A stretch of 64,000 bases of DNA from positions 11,784,418 through 11,848,417 of the forward strand of contig OX387605.1 in the NCBI GenBank assembly GCA_947568835.1, given 5' to 3'. The position numbers were made by a program, and so were the translations under genes. Under the pieces are notes generated by a model. The model worked only from the letters and a program-made list of their open reading frames with translations, searched no databases and was not told the origin of the DNA. Each line of letters starts with the position of its first letter. The first letter of the stretch is position 1. This DNA is from Protonemura montana. Lineage: Eukaryota; Arthropoda; Insecta; Plecoptera; Nemouridae. Shown here one piece after another: positions 39,701-54,700 of this stretch.

Positions 39701-42700
39701 TTTTCGTTCCTCGATGCAAACACAACTGGCATCCACGTATCCAGTTTCCAGTTATGTTAACTCAGCAATTTCCTGAAAGTTTTTTCTGGTGGTGCTGTAA
39801 TCAAAAAGGTTCTTTGAAAACCACTCCAGTACTCGCCTGGCTGTAGAGCTCCACCGATGACTCGCCCTTGAGCTGGTGCCCGGTGAGGTAAGTGTTGTGG
39901 GAGGAGGCGATGTAGTAATGCGCCAACGGCTGGTGCATGTCCGCGTCGTCAGGCGCCATGCGTTCACTCAGGAATGCGTAGTTTTCCTTGTCCATCAGGT
40001 AACGCGCGAAACCCTCGAACGACAGCTGGCACTGCGCGCGCAGCGTCGCGTCCGGCTCATGGCGCTGTGAGCGGCCGGGAACACAAACTGGTCTTTAACT
40101 GGTTGCCCAAGTGTGCTCTAGGGGCCGAGAGGTAACTAGAGAGCACGTGTGATTAATATGCAATTGGTTTCTTTAACCATAGCACTCCAGAACCCTCGAA
40201 AGTAAATACATTATTGAAATGTATACACAATTCTTTCCTCTCCAAACCTTAGCTCCAGCTTTCAAAAAAACTATTTCCAAGACTGGTATTAAATTATCAT
40301 TGAACATCTGACTGTTTTCCTATTATTTCTTGATAGAGGCTGACCCTCGATTTGATGCTATCCCCTAAAACAATTCAGCTAAATACAAGGGCCGTTGCAG
40401 CTATAGAGCACCACGAGGCTTCAATTAAAATGATGTTACATGGGTGTACCCACATCAACGACTTATGCCCGGTATTACTATATTTTTCAATTCTGAGTTA
40501 TGTTCCCAACTCTTAGCAACAGCTAACTTTCACTGCACGTGATTGGTTGTTGCCCTGACAATTGATTTAACTCCCACTTCATCTGGAAGTTAAGAAAATT
40601 GAAATACTGGGCCTAAGTGAAACCACTGGGCACTGACCTGCACCAGTGCCTTGACTTGCTCCTCCGTGCATTGCTCCATCTGGCGCGTCTCAAGAAACTT
40701 GGTGAACGCCGAGAGCGTCATCACTTGTGACTTGGAAGTGTCAACGCCTGCGCAGTTGGAGACGATGCTGGCGGCGGCGATGGCGTCGAAGATCTTCTTC
40801 TTGTGTTGGCTCGAACTGGTGGCGCTGCCACGACCATCGAGCAAGTCCAGAGAACTGTTGCGTGTCAGCAGACCTGCGCACAAGCCTCACTTAGATCGGC
40901 TTATATTGCAGTGACACTGTGTCACGAACATTAGCCCTGGGCAGATTAGGTTACAATTACCCAGTTACAATTCACTTCGGCACATCTTTTTTCGAGGAAA
41001 AACGCCCTGTACGGTGTATAGGGATTGTTCCTGACACCATTTCAGTGACATTAAGGGCTAAATTAACGTCGTAATTAACTATACACATTTTTGGGTTGAG
41101 ACAAGCTCCAGTCGATAAATCCTTATTTTAGGAACATACTAATCTGAGGTACATAAATTCCTGTCACCGTTCATCACAAAATAATGTTTTCTAGAATTCC
41201 TCCTTTCACAAATTGTAGCCATAATCTTGTATCAAAGCAAAACCATCGGATTTCCAACCCAAGGCTTGTTACGAACGGGACTGACCGCAAGCAGGATCAA
41301 GATGGCTAGGTAAACAAATAAGCCAGGCTGCGCTTACCAACGCGTTGGGCAGGTCTGTCGGGCGAGCTGCGCGTGCTGCTTGCTTCATGCAGCGAGCTGT
41401 CGGACATGCTGCGACACGTCACTGCGTGCTGGTCGAACAGCTCACGCAGGTCTTTGCGCGCGCGCAGGCTGCAAGACACAAGAAATGGTCAATTTGGGTG
41501 CAAATGCCCTCGATTGGTACCTTGTATACATATAATTTGAGTATAAGATGCAATAAACTTGCATAACTGTTACATTTGCGCTAGTATTGTAAGGCAACAC
41601 ACCTTCCGCCACCGAAACTCCCGCGAATCGCACTACATGCCTCGAAAGAGTCCCCAGACACATCCAGTGTGGGTCTACGAGGGAGTAGGATGCGAGGTAC
41701 AAACTCACTAGTCAAATTAAATCTTAACACATAAGATCCCTAGCCCTAATTCCCTGGATAGCTAACTGGCCAGAATGAACTAACAAATGTTACTCGAGTG
41801 AAGCAATGTCGCTATGCGTCGATGTCTATGTCGACCAGGCGTCGGCGCGGCGTAGATCAAGGCGGCGTCGTGAATTGAGGCGGCGTCGTAAATCGCGATA
41901 TTTGGCGAATCCCCTGGTCAGTTGGCGGACGATCCACCCACGCGTCCGTGCCGCTCGACGCGTCCGGGCGATCCCTTTCCTCACACCCGCTCTGTTCGGG
42001 GCTCTCTGGCCGTTCCTTCCTTGGTCTTCAGGCGCGCTCCCGATGCCTTCTCTCAGACTCCGAACCTCACGACTCCGACGTCCAATCAATGGCGTTGTTT
42101 TTCATATTTGGAGTGTCATTTTTTTCGCAGACTCAGAAATTCGACGTGTCGCTACTAATCAACGCACTCGAATAATCTGTCATTTTACATTTAATGAACA
42201 TTGAAAATAATTGGGCAAGGCATTTTGGAACGGATAATAGGGAAAGAACCCCACTGCGAGCGTCAGCACATTACCCCGAGGGATCGTCATGCTGTGACGC
42301 CACTTCGAGATTAAACTATGGCGCACTACGCAAACCGATGCAAGAAAGCTAGCGCCCAGTCCCGAACTTATCAAAGATTATTTTATAGATGCACTTGGCT
42401 AGAAGCCTGTGGTCCATTATGTGCACCTCACAGTATGATGACAAACAATGGAATGCCATAGTTTAACAACTCCAAAACCAAAGCTTTTGAGGAAAACTGC
42501 AATGCATGCCTGATGCGCAAGTGTAGATCCTCTTTTATTTTGCTTCGTTGCATTCATTTCCCCTTCTTGTAGACTCTATAACTGAAAATTATGCGAAGAT
42601 ACGTACCTAAAGGAACGGAAGAGCGAGACGAAGTCCACGAAGTCCAGCTGCGTCTCGTGGGTGATGGAACCTGCCCGGAAGTGACGCATCTGCCAGAACT

Positions 42701-45700
42701 GTTCGGCGCCGGCGCCTCTCTTCTCTCTGCCGGGCAAAACCATGTGACAAATCAGCGCACATGCTTACAATAATCGACTCGTTCAAACTCCGGACAGGCA
42801 ATCAAAGGTAAGTAAACACAATTTGTTTCAAGGCGAGAGAGTGACATGATTAGATTGAGCAACCATCGCGACTCCGAGATAGACTTGCCCCCGTGTGCTC
42901 GGCCCACGATGAATGGGTGGGATATGCAAGCTGGCAGTTTTTACTTATAGCTCATATGTGGAATGACATCTCATCAGTCACGTAATGAATAAGTCAACGA
43001 ATCAATAAAACACGCTAAAACGTGTGCTCGTTGTGGTTCTAAGACATGGGTTGGCAAATACGTGCACACATAATTTAAACCACTGGCAATGCTGCCAACT
43101 GGTGTAACTGGTGGAAAATTATGCAACCTTTTGAACACCTTACATTTGCACAAACTGACAATGGTTTCGACCTTGAAAGGCTTCTGCATCTTCTATCTAT
43201 GCCAACAAGCTGGCTTACCTATGCAGTGCGTTGGCAGCGGCGTTGGCGGCAGCGCTGGCGACCATGTTGGTAGTGTGAGTTGGACTAGCAGCGGGGGGCA
43301 CGTGGTGGTCGGGGCTGGGGGCTGCATCGTCGGGCCTTGCCTCTATGTCACTGGACACAGAACGCGAGCGAGGCGCTGCGACAGCCGCTGCGGCTGCTGC
43401 GCGTCGAGCTGCGCCCTCTGCCCCGCCCCCGCAACCTCCGGGCGGCGACTCCCAATGTTGCTGCTGCTGCTGCTGTTTCAGGCCGAGTTCCTGTGGACGG
43501 GTGATTCAGGTTTTTTAGACTATAGTGGATAGAAAAACGGTCCTTGCCACCGCGGACTACAAGAGATGCAAACCTGAACTTAACTAAATGGAATAAGCAG
43601 TTTACTTTGCTCACCTTGAGCGCCTGGATGTTGCCAATTGACTTCTTCTTCTTAAACTTGGCTGAGGCCCCTCGTCGCAGCGAGCCGTTGTCTGGTGGGG
43701 ACATGCCCGCCGCACTGCCTGCCAAGGCCCAGTCGCGCCCGCCAAAAACCTGTAGCAAAGTGAACTCAGTAAATTCATACTTCTTGGTAAAAGCAGAGCT
43801 TCAAAGTGCAGATCCGACCTATTGTCTACATATAGTGCCCGACCGCAACCACCGCTTGGCGAGTCGGTAGTTATTAATGGTTACAATATAATCATTATAT
43901 TTAAGAGTTATTCGGTAGTTATAAATTGAAAATTATAAATCACAAGCCACAAAATAGGCTCTTTTTCCTAAAGGTAGGTTTCTCGGGTGTTGGGTTCACA
44001 AGAAGGGGAAATGAATGCAACGAAGCAAAATAAAAGAGGATATACACTTGTGCATCAGGCATGCATTGCAGTTTTCCTCAAAAGCTTTGGTTTTGGAGTT
44101 GTTAAACTATGGCATTCCATTGTTTGTCATCATACTGTGAGGTGCACATAATGGACCACAGGCTTCTAGCCAAGTGCTTCTATAAAATAATCTTTGATAA
44201 GTTGGGGCATACAGACCAAAACAAAGGTCAGAATACAAAACCCAAGAACACTCAAGAACACTCACCCGAATGGCGTCTGCAGTCATGGGTCCGCAGCAGC
44301 ACTCCTCGAAGTAGAGCTGCAGGTACTGCTCTTTCAGCCACAACATACGTCTGTCGGTGAGCTGCAGTTGCCGCTTAAGTCCTCGCACAGCCCAGCTCAG
44401 ACCAAGGTACCACATCCTGTCACAAATCAGCAGTCGTTGGTTGAAAGCGTACAAAGTTACAGACCAAGTTTGGAATATGAGTCACGATTAAATTTAAAGC
44501 AATCGCGTATGTTGTAACGGGGGCTAATGATCAAGAGATCGATGAGTCGGACCTACCTGCAGATGGTGGGTGGACAGAGCAAGTAGAGGACTCGGTTGTA
44601 GCTGAGGTTGGCGCCGTACACGAGCGCGAGGCAGCACTCTGCGACGGGGAAGCGGTCTAGGCCGTACCGTCGACAAGCAGCGGCCAACTCGGGGTTATCC
44701 TTGTCACGCGGACCCAGAGCAATCTCCTTTACCGAGCTTAGGTCTAGGAAACCTTCCTCTAACGATGTGCCTACCGGCTCCCCTGCGCACAACATCGTAC
44801 ATGTCAGTCAGTAGGATTCATTGGGTGTGTGGAGTTCCCATATTATCACAGGGTTGGAAGCATGGTTTCTGATTAATGTTCAGAGGACTTTGCCCATTTG
44901 AAATCTCTCAGGCCGTATTTTCTTGTTCGTCCTACGCTTTTAAGAAAAAATAAGTGAGGAATTGACCTGCAGAAACAAATTCCCACTATTTTTAACTTAC
45001 CCCCCGCAAGTTTTGTAAGTAGACCAGGAGCAACGGTATCCTCAGGGTTAGCAGCCAGCTGGTAGTCAGGTGCAGCTGGCGCAGGAGTGCGCAGCGCCGA
45101 CCACGCAGGTCGCGCCCACGTGAGCGTTGCGCAGCCACGTTCCAAGCGCACGTACACCAACGCTGTGCGCGCACCGCCCTCCGCATCCCAGTGCGCAGCT
45201 GTGCTGCCATGGTGTAGCACCTGCGCAGGGGAAGAAATGGAACTATCAATCGTTTCTCGAGAGCGAGCGGGAGAGACATGCAAGGAAATACTTTCATAGA
45301 ACTACTAGAACAACACTTTAAATCCCACATTGTTGGTTTCTCCACTTGAAGTGATAATATAGAGATCAGAACGAGAATGAGAAAACACCTGGGAACTTTT
45401 TTGCGGTTCGTTTTCAATGTTTGTAAACGATCGTGGCCCCGAGATATCTTTGTTAACTTTCCAGTGTTTACTTTGGCGAATCCAGTTTCCTCTTAGGGGA
45501 ACTTTGCTAGTTTAATGCCAGACAGGGTCGCGTACCTGCAGTACATGGTGGTCGATTCCAGAGTGTCGTGCCGAGATGGGGAAGAAGCTGACGCCGTGGT
45601 CGTTGCTGAGGGGCTGCACGGGGCGGTAGGTGTCGAGGTCCAGCTCATAGTCCTCGTCCTCGGTCTCGGACACCAGGTACGACCGTTCGATGCTCGACGT

Positions 45701-48700
45701 GTGGATGCTGCTTGGGAAGGTATGGGGAAAGCACACCGCCGTTGAACGTTTGCCGGTCACGATAGAGATCGTAGGCACGATTTGTGCTGCCGTCTACCCA
45801 TCGTATGTTGGCGAGATTATTTATTTGCATCACTGTATCACTTTTCTATTCCAGAAAGTCGTAAGGGGCCAAGGGGCTGAGCAGGATTCAACCTGAACTC
45901 ATATTGATCGGTGGAATTACTTTACTCTGAATTAAAAAGTTAAAGAATTTCAGCTCGCGATGTCGCTTAAGATTAGAGTATTGTTTTTACAATTGGACTA
46001 ACTAATTAAGGAGGTGAGGAAAGCTTCAGCATGTAGCGTTTTTTTTATTTGAAATAATTGTCAATTCATATCTAGCAAGGTAAAAGGCTGTTAGGCAAAC
46101 ATGATGGAATATGTTGCTGATATCTCTTCGGGTTTTGATATGTACCTGATTTGCTCCTTGAGCTGCGAGCGCGGCGAGTCGCGCGTCTGCGCGTGGAAGT
46201 GCTGGTGGAAGGCGGCGATGCGGTCCATCACGGCCTGCGTGCGGTGCACCTTGTCCAGGTTGATCAGACCTCCAGGCCCGATACGCGTGAAGTAGTGGTC
46301 TTCCCCGTTGTAGTCCGAGATGAACTGCACACCAACCACAAGCTCCACGCAACCAAACAACCCAGGGGCGGCGGGGGAGGCCTGCTTCTTTTACAGCGCC
46401 CCTAATTTTAATCTTGACTTCAAATATTACTCTGTAGTATGATGGCTTAGGTTGCTTAGGGCAGAAATACAGGGTAAATAGTTGTATTTTAAAATACTTG
46501 CAGGCAGTCAAAAAAGGCAGTAGATCTGAGAATTGAGTGTCAATCATTTGAGTTGAACGGCTATTGATAAAAAATGTACAGCGACAAGTAAATCATCATT
46601 GAATTTAATAGTTTGTTTAAACTAACACAAACACAAGCTTCATACTTCATACTCGTATAATCTATGACATCAAAAGGAGGAGGTTACGCTTTTGCAATAA
46701 CGGCTAAGGTCTTCTCTAAGTTGCGCGGACGAGAAGCTTTCCTAAACTCTTTGCTAAAACCAATAAACTTTCCGGCTTCCCAACAATTTCTTACGAGAAG
46801 CGACCACTAGATTTACAGAGTGAGACATGTATGAATCGTGCTTGATCGGGACACATCCAGCAATCGATGAGAGGGTCAAACACGGGGAACATGTGCAAGC
46901 GTCAAGGTCATGCACCCATGGCACCATCCAGGCCCTCACCCCATCCAGGTTCGATGCTTCGCGAGGCCGGGGACGTAAGTTGGCAACAATGCAGTACTCG
47001 TGCGGCCAAGTCGGTTGGAATTGAACACGAGAACATGTGCCGGAAAGATGAGTGAGGATGAGAATGTGGATAGTATGTAAATAGGGCGTGGTGCAAAAAC
47101 TGTTAGTAATGCATTAAGGATGAAGAAAAATCAGTCTAAAGACGTATTATTACAGAAGCTGTAAACTTTCCTGGTGATTTCACCAACAGCACATCAATTT
47201 TAGATCACCACGCTAAAAAATGGAATTAAGAATTTTTATAAAAACTTCTCAACAAAGGTTAGTTCTTTTACCGTTACAACGGGGGTTACATTTTTAACTA
47301 TACTTGTAAAAAAAAAACTTCACCACAGGCGGACTTCCAAAATTTCTTTACTATTGAGATAGAAAGAAAAACTCAAAAAAGGCAACTTCGAGCTAGAATT
47401 AAAAAAATGCTATATTGGTGCCAGGTGCACTACAATTGTGGCAGCGGTGGGATTTTAACTATATCTATCTGAAAAAAACGTCATCAAATTTTTATACTAG
47501 ATGTGCTGTTGGTCGAGCATCATTATACGATGAAAGTGAATGAAAATAAACGAGCAATCAGAAGATAAAAAAGAGAGAAAGAGAGAGAGAGAAAAGTTGG
47601 CATTGGAGAGAGGAAGAGAGCGTTCGAACCCAAGGTGGCGGTGGCGAGGGTTAGGATGGCTTACCACGGGCCGGGGGCGTGTGACGCGACGGTGACGGGG
47701 ACGGCTCACCTCCAGCCTCGTCTGCTCGCCGCCAGGGGCCAGCACCACCAGGCTGGGCGTGCGCGATAGAATCTCGCGCAATTCTCGCAGGAATGCGCCG
47801 AAAAATGGAACGACCTGCGCATGCGGCAAAGAGTGGAACGCTGTTACGATTAGAGTTGACTTGTTGCATTAATAATTGGTTTATGTCATTTCTCTGGGAA
47901 GATTTCATCGTTTTGTATTTCAACTCCTTGGAGCAAACTTCAAAGCTTAAATGTTCCAATCACTTTTTTCTTGTCAGCGCCTAAGGGAACATGTAAATTA
48001 CCAAGACTTTTCAGACTTTATGAGAAGAGTCCACTCAAAGGTTAACACATCAATGTGCCTCTAATGAAATAATTTGCAGAGCTTGAAATTTATTTTTAAT
48101 AAACGGATGCTCGTGTGGATATTTTGCAGTACCTGACACTCTGGCATTGCAAGTGCCCGAGCAAGCGCACGCTCGTACTCGGCGGACATGAGCGCCGCGG
48201 ACAGGAAGTCGAGTACCGGAAGCGACTCCTTCTCGGTGATGGACAGCCAGAACGGCTTCAGCTTGTTGGACCTGCGCACATCAACGCAAAAATCCATCAG
48301 ACGACCTGGAGCACTGGACCTCTAGCTGCCGAAGACGACAAGGACATCACGAAAAACAAGAATACGGTCTCGGTAGTGATTTTCCTGTGAAGTTTTTTTA
48401 TATATTTGGATAAAGGTGTGCACATGACCGGGGGCAAGTAGTTTCCGCCGGCCTACAACTATCCAAGTCGGCTGGAGGCCGAAAGAAACCCCTGCCCCAA
48501 GCCACGTCCGGTGCCATCTTCTTCTCGCAGGTTCAATCTTCTTAAAACACGTTTACTCAGGAACACACAACAACCATGCACCGTGTGCCGGCCGCTGCTC
48601 TCTCTTCCAGTCACGACTCTTGAGACTCACTTGAGCCCGGCGACGATCTCCATAGCGCCGTTGAAGTTGCCGATGTTCCAACATGAGAGGGCTACGCGCA

Positions 48701-51700
48701 GGATGCACGAAAGCACAGCCTTCCGGTCCTCGTGCGTGGGCTGCATGATTATTAGGTGCGTCACCCACGAGCTCACCTGGCGGCAAGATACAAACGTTTA
48801 CAGTTTATAACACATAAAGTTACACCAGCAAAGATTCATATTTTGCAACAGCACACTTTGACTGAGACTAAACACATCAACAAAGTAAATTAATCTCTTC
48901 GGCTGACTAATCATCAAAGTTCGCCTCACCTCGTTGAACCTTTTGATGAGCGTCCGCACCGACGCGCGCACACCGCTCGCTTGCGGCTGCGCATCACACG
49001 GCTGCGTGGCATCTGTCGGCTGCGCGGCACCACCCAGATCGAGCGTCACCTGGCGCAGGTAGTCGATAGGCGGCACCTGGTAGAAGAGGCGGTACTCGGT
49101 GGCCGCTAGCCGCAGCGCCACCTCCTCGGGGAAGTGGAGCAGCTTGTGGAGAGCCTCCAGCTCGTCGGAGTGCGCCACCTGCAGAGGCAGCAGCAGCGCG
49201 CGCTTCACCAGATCTGTAACGTCGGCCGCCGTTGTCACGCTCTACCTCGCTCGACACGACCTCTCGAAGGTGTTACAGTGTGTACGTCACACCCTCTTGG
49301 GGCAAACAGGTCTCGTCCCGCCAACTTTTAAAACATAGTTTCAGAGCATAGTTTATGCACTTTGCAATGAGCATAGTCGTAACCTGCAGTCGTCATTTTA
49401 GCGGTTTTGATATGGTTTTCCAATAGGTATTCAGTTCATATATCAATGCTTTAGTTCGTCTCTTACTGCAGATTCTCAATTTCTGTGACATTTTTGCCCC
49501 AACCAAGATCGTAGGAAGGGTATGCCTTAGAAAATATGTGTGGCGATCGTAGTGTTTTCAACGAAATAAAGGCCGTTCGCTCATTAAAGTCATGATTTTA
49601 TCTCATTATGTCCCGTATGTCCAGCAGAATGCCGTTGCAGCCGTACTGCACAGAGTGAGGTAGAACGCACTTGGCTATTGTAGCATGGTCTTACCCTGTC
49701 TGCTTGCGCGTCGGAGAAGAGCGTGCTCCTCAAGAAAGTGAGAGTCGAGCTCCTGGAGAATCTCCCAGAGAGCGCGGCCAACCTCGCGCATGGCGTCCAC
49801 AGTGGAAACAACCAGCGACCAGCGCGTGGCGCGGAACTCCAGCTGCAGCCGGTCATGGGAGCGTCCGCCGCACGTGCGCCACTGGGGGCACACACAAGGC
49901 GTTCTGTTCATTCGGTGCTCCACTGGACTCCATTGGTGAAATGAGTGCAATTACATTTTTCTTTGATCGGTGCTACAACAACTACACCGATGATGTCCAT
50001 TTTTTATGCTTCAACGATCACTGAAGTTGCATGTTCTGGTGTGGTGGCATAAGTATCTGTATTCTTTGTGGCAATGAAATATGCCCTGGGCATAATGCAT
50101 TTCATACTTTGAGGATAAAGCGTAATTATAACGTTTAAATCCGAGTTTAATGATGTCAGTGCACACCATCGGAGATCGTGATTAAATCACAGGCAAATGG
50201 GAGAGCGTCTCTCAAACAGAAACTGAGTTACGTTCAAGATTTTTAAACCAAATTCCCTCTAGAAATTAGTTGGTATTCAAAGATGCATGAAAAATATAGT
50301 AACATTGGCATGAAAAGATGCCAGTAAACGAAGAGCCACCGGGACTCACCTGTAGGAGATCTGAAGTGTTCTGCGACTTCGCCAAGATCTTGGTCTTATT
50401 GTCGAGTAGCACGATCTTCTCTGGACCGAGCCCCAGGAGACGCGCCGCCTGCGAACGAGGACGGAGTTAGTCGGACATCTGACTCCCGTCGAGCAGGGGG
50501 ACGTGGGCACTTGCCTGCCGCGGAGGATTAGTGCTAGGGAGGGTGATTCTCCTGCTGGTGAGATAATCTTTTCTTTGGTTGCGCCCGTTCGTTTTATAGT
50601 TTGATTGTCAGGAAAATGGCACAATCCAATGATGTTGGCGCGATAGAACATCGAAAATGTCTTGAGGAAACATGTTAAGTGAATATACAAGGTGAAAGCC
50701 ACTAGTTGTTTTTAGTATCCCCGTTGCTCTGAGGAAGTTCTGAAAGATACTTCAGAAGAGTTTTTCAGACACTTGCAAGGGTTGCCACCTTGCCTAATAG
50801 ATAGCGCGGTGCCTTGGCCATGGTCACGAGCCTAGAGATGGTCTGTGTACAGGAGTCGCTGGCTGGCTGCTGGGAAGCGAGCATCGTGTACGATGTGTTG
50901 CGTGAAGTATTGTAGTATTACAGAGAACTGTGTGTCTATGTACTATTTATTTACCCACCTCTCTCATCCCGCACGCTTCGCACTTTGCAAGTAAATCTCA
51001 CAGACATTCTTTCAGATATTACGTTGGGAATTAGTGGAGGGCGCAGAATATTTCTGTAATAAAATTATCTTGAACAGAAGTGAAGAAATGGACAATAATC
51101 TTCATTGAATACTTTGAGACCTTTTAATAAGGTGACCTTGATGCTGATGACGGACCAATCACAAACCTTTCTATGTCTGAAAGATGCAAGATCAAATAAA
51201 GTACATGGGCTTGTGCTATCGAGATTTCATACATTTAAATGAATTGTATATGGGTCTAGGATGTCTGCAGGAACCAATGTTTAAATTCAAAGGCTCGGGA
51301 AGCACAAAAGAAATTAGAATGCTCGATTATTTTAATTAAAATTGAACTTTTCTGCAAGGTAATTGCAAGTGCTAGAAGATGAAGGGATAGCTTTAATGAG
51401 CATTCAGACAAAATAATTTTTTGACCTCGGAAGGTGAAAGCTTATTATTACCCCTAACTCCTGGTTTGCATGAAAAAGTGCGTGATAGTACCTTCTTTTT
51501 GGTCTTCCCGCGCAGCAGCTCCTTGACCTGATAGACTTTGCAACCGTGGGCAGGCAGCCGCCGACACGTCTGGATGTAGAGTTTCTTCAACTGCACTTCG
51601 GATTCGTAGACCGAAGTGTGGAACAGCTTGCGTTTCTGCTCCTAAAACACGCAAAGGATATCGCGAGGTTATTGGGAACCCAGGAACGGCTTTTCCAATC

Positions 51701-54700
51701 CTCTCGTCTAACCCCCGTCGAAACATTAAACCGTAATTCAATTCACATAGCTGAATTATCACACCAACGCGATTGACTAAACAGGATATGAACACGGTAA
51801 AATATGGAGTTTCGGCTTCAAGTTTGCTCGCATCATATTCGTGGACGGTTGCGGTTTGAGCAGACATTGATCCGGAAACTGATTATAAATCACTGCGTTC
51901 CGCGTAATAGCAGATTGCAGCCAAACTAATCAATCTTTCATGATCAAATTTAAATCTGTTAAAATATTGATCCTGATTAATTGGACTCTATAAACAGTTA
52001 TCATGGTGTATTGATGTTGCAGAGAGATTTTATTTGCCTTTGATTCAATTATTTACAAGTCACCGACCTCTACGTTTAGTCTAGTTTTGATTGGAATGAG
52101 CTCACTTCTGCGGTAATGGGCAAACAAGAATTTTGGAACATTCAACAACACTTCACAGCAATTTTGTATTAATTTATTTGTATTAATTTTGTATTGTTTT
52201 GGTAAATTCAAGCTTACAAACTTTCAAAAATGCCTACATTCTTGATGCAGACTTGATGGTTGTGATATGACCATCGATGTATGACCACGAGAGACCTGTT
52301 ACATGGAATTAGTTACCCCTGCCTGTTCATGCCATCCAAGTCCTTCTAGACTGTCTTACCCTGCAGACATCTTTATTTTTAACTAGACACTGCAGAACTT
52401 GCACTAAATCTGAGATGGTCAGAGATTTTGAATTCATATGCGCTGTACCCGGAAACTTTGCAGTACCCATTCCCAACGACCCTTAGCCTGAATATTCAAA
52501 TCTACGAATCGCAGCTCACAAATTAGCACTGCGCGCATTTTTTTCTCCCTAAATTAACGAGCCTTGCATATTCAGTCAAGTGCTAAGTGCGTCACTCTCT
52601 CGCGGGTCAACTGTAGGGGTGGTTGGGAGGGATGAGAGAGCGGGATGAGGTGGGAGCAGGGGGATAAACACTCCCTTTGAAGTTTCATGATCTAGTGTAA
52701 ATATGCACGGCCTAACGATGCTCTCTTTTGAGGCGAGACGGCATGATGACACGCTCGGACAGGAGAGAGTGAATGCGTGACAATTAGAAGCCAAATATGG
52801 GCTGGGATTCTGTCAGCTCTTCAAGTGTTCGAACAAATCTGAAGAGTTTTCAAGTAAAAGAAAATGCTGGCTGGACAGCGGCGTGCCGCGGTAGGTACAG
52901 AATGGATGCCAATGAAATCTGCCAAAATTGTTAAAAGATGCGTTGTATAAGTGTTAGATGTCAAATGTGAACTAAAAAGTAATAATTCGCGATAGAGAAC
53001 ATGTATTAATCTCTTGTACAAACCATGAAGCTCTTTTCGATTTCTCTGATGATATATCGGTCGGATATTTCACAATTCAAATTCTGAATTATGATTGTCG
53101 TTGTTAACTGTGCGAAATCGCGAACCGGCGGTAGGTACTGTGGACCATTTTCAACGTTCGGAAACAGACAATTCCCACCACAACGCTTATTTATATGGGT
53201 TGATGTACCGTGTTGGGGATGAGTCGTGCGTTGCTTAATGACACTGATTGATAACAATAAACCGATAACCCGATAACCGATACCTGATATCGTAGTGATG
53301 TTAGCGTGCCAGTGGCTTTCGACCAATCGCTACGTTTTCCAGAATCGGGCGCCAGTATTGTCAGCGGAAGGACTCAATAGCCGTTCACAAATTGCTTGGC
53401 CGAGTTGATAAATGGTTTTAATTGTGGACGCCGGTCGACGCCGGCCGACTCCAGACGTCGCGACGCGCTAGCGGGAGGAATGGGGCCAAGCAATGTACAA
53501 GATGAACTGCTCACTCGAGACGGGCATTTTAATTGGTGCAGACATTGCAAACGTCCTCAGCCCTCGGGCCTGACACGCGGCCGTATATATTGACAGTTAA
53601 GCCTGCCATTTCAAATATCAATTTCAAAGCTGTACGCTGTATGCAGTTCATTTCCCTTAAGTGTGCTTTTAACGAATTTCCTCCTAGTCGTAGAATGTAG
53701 GGCTAGAGTTTTGTTATCAACTGCAGAACAAACGGTTCTGTTATATCGGCCAGCAATTCCCCGACTCTTAGTGTTGTGTTTAAAATCTTTTCTGACGGAT
53801 ATTTCACTCGGTGGTTATTTGACTCACCAGTGCGCATAAACATTTAAAGCAAAGTTTACATCAATAACACAAAGAACAAAGAAAAGCGAAGAATTCACAG
53901 AATGCGCACCTTAAATCAATTCATTTCAGAATTTATGTGGGAAATAAAAATAAATGCAACCCACACTGCAAGGCATAGTCATCAGTGGAAAACTAACACG
54001 GCACGCCTCTTGGAAAAAGCGTCAGTCTAAAGCACTTCTGTCTCATATTAGGCTATTACCTCCACCCTTTTCATCCCCCGCCCGTCCAACCGCCCGCCCA
54101 ACCGACCACCCACCACCCACGCACGCGCTCGGTAACATACAATCCCACAGCCGCCAAACGTCACCGCCAGTGAAGCGTTCAGCAAACAAAATACTAACAA
54201 AAAACGCACTTGCACGAACAAACCGCGTTAATTCGATGGATGAATTACGGCGGCCATGCGCGGACGCTAGTCTCATTGTTTGCATCGCCGTCGGTGTTCA
54301 GGAGGCGCAATCGGCCATTGTTTCCCATCCCCGCTTCCGAAGACAACGAGGGCTTTTGAAAATAAAACAAGTACGCGCACGGGACCGCGCGCTGAATTGC
54401 TTGTGTGGTCGACCGCTGGAGTGCGACACCTGCTACCGACCCGATTGTACCTTGAAAGCCACAAGTGGGTGCTAGAGAGGGGGATGGGTGGGGGGGGGGG
54501 GGGGGGGGTCGGGAGGCATCTACGTGGGGGCCCTTGTGTGATTGCCCTCCGCTCGTGGCCTACTGTTTGCTTGCACACTAGGATAGAATTCCAGGGTGAC
54601 TAGAATATTATCGACATAACGCATAGCTTCGGTTCGGGTTTTATATAGCAATTGCAGCATGGAGTCACCACATACAGGTTCTAGTGGAATGAAACATTAA

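Noticed and set aside
53954-54603. Open frames of 107-173 codons on both strands in a GC-rich block
   Set aside because: No domain, no splice context linking to neighbours, and the frames pass through homopolymer runs.
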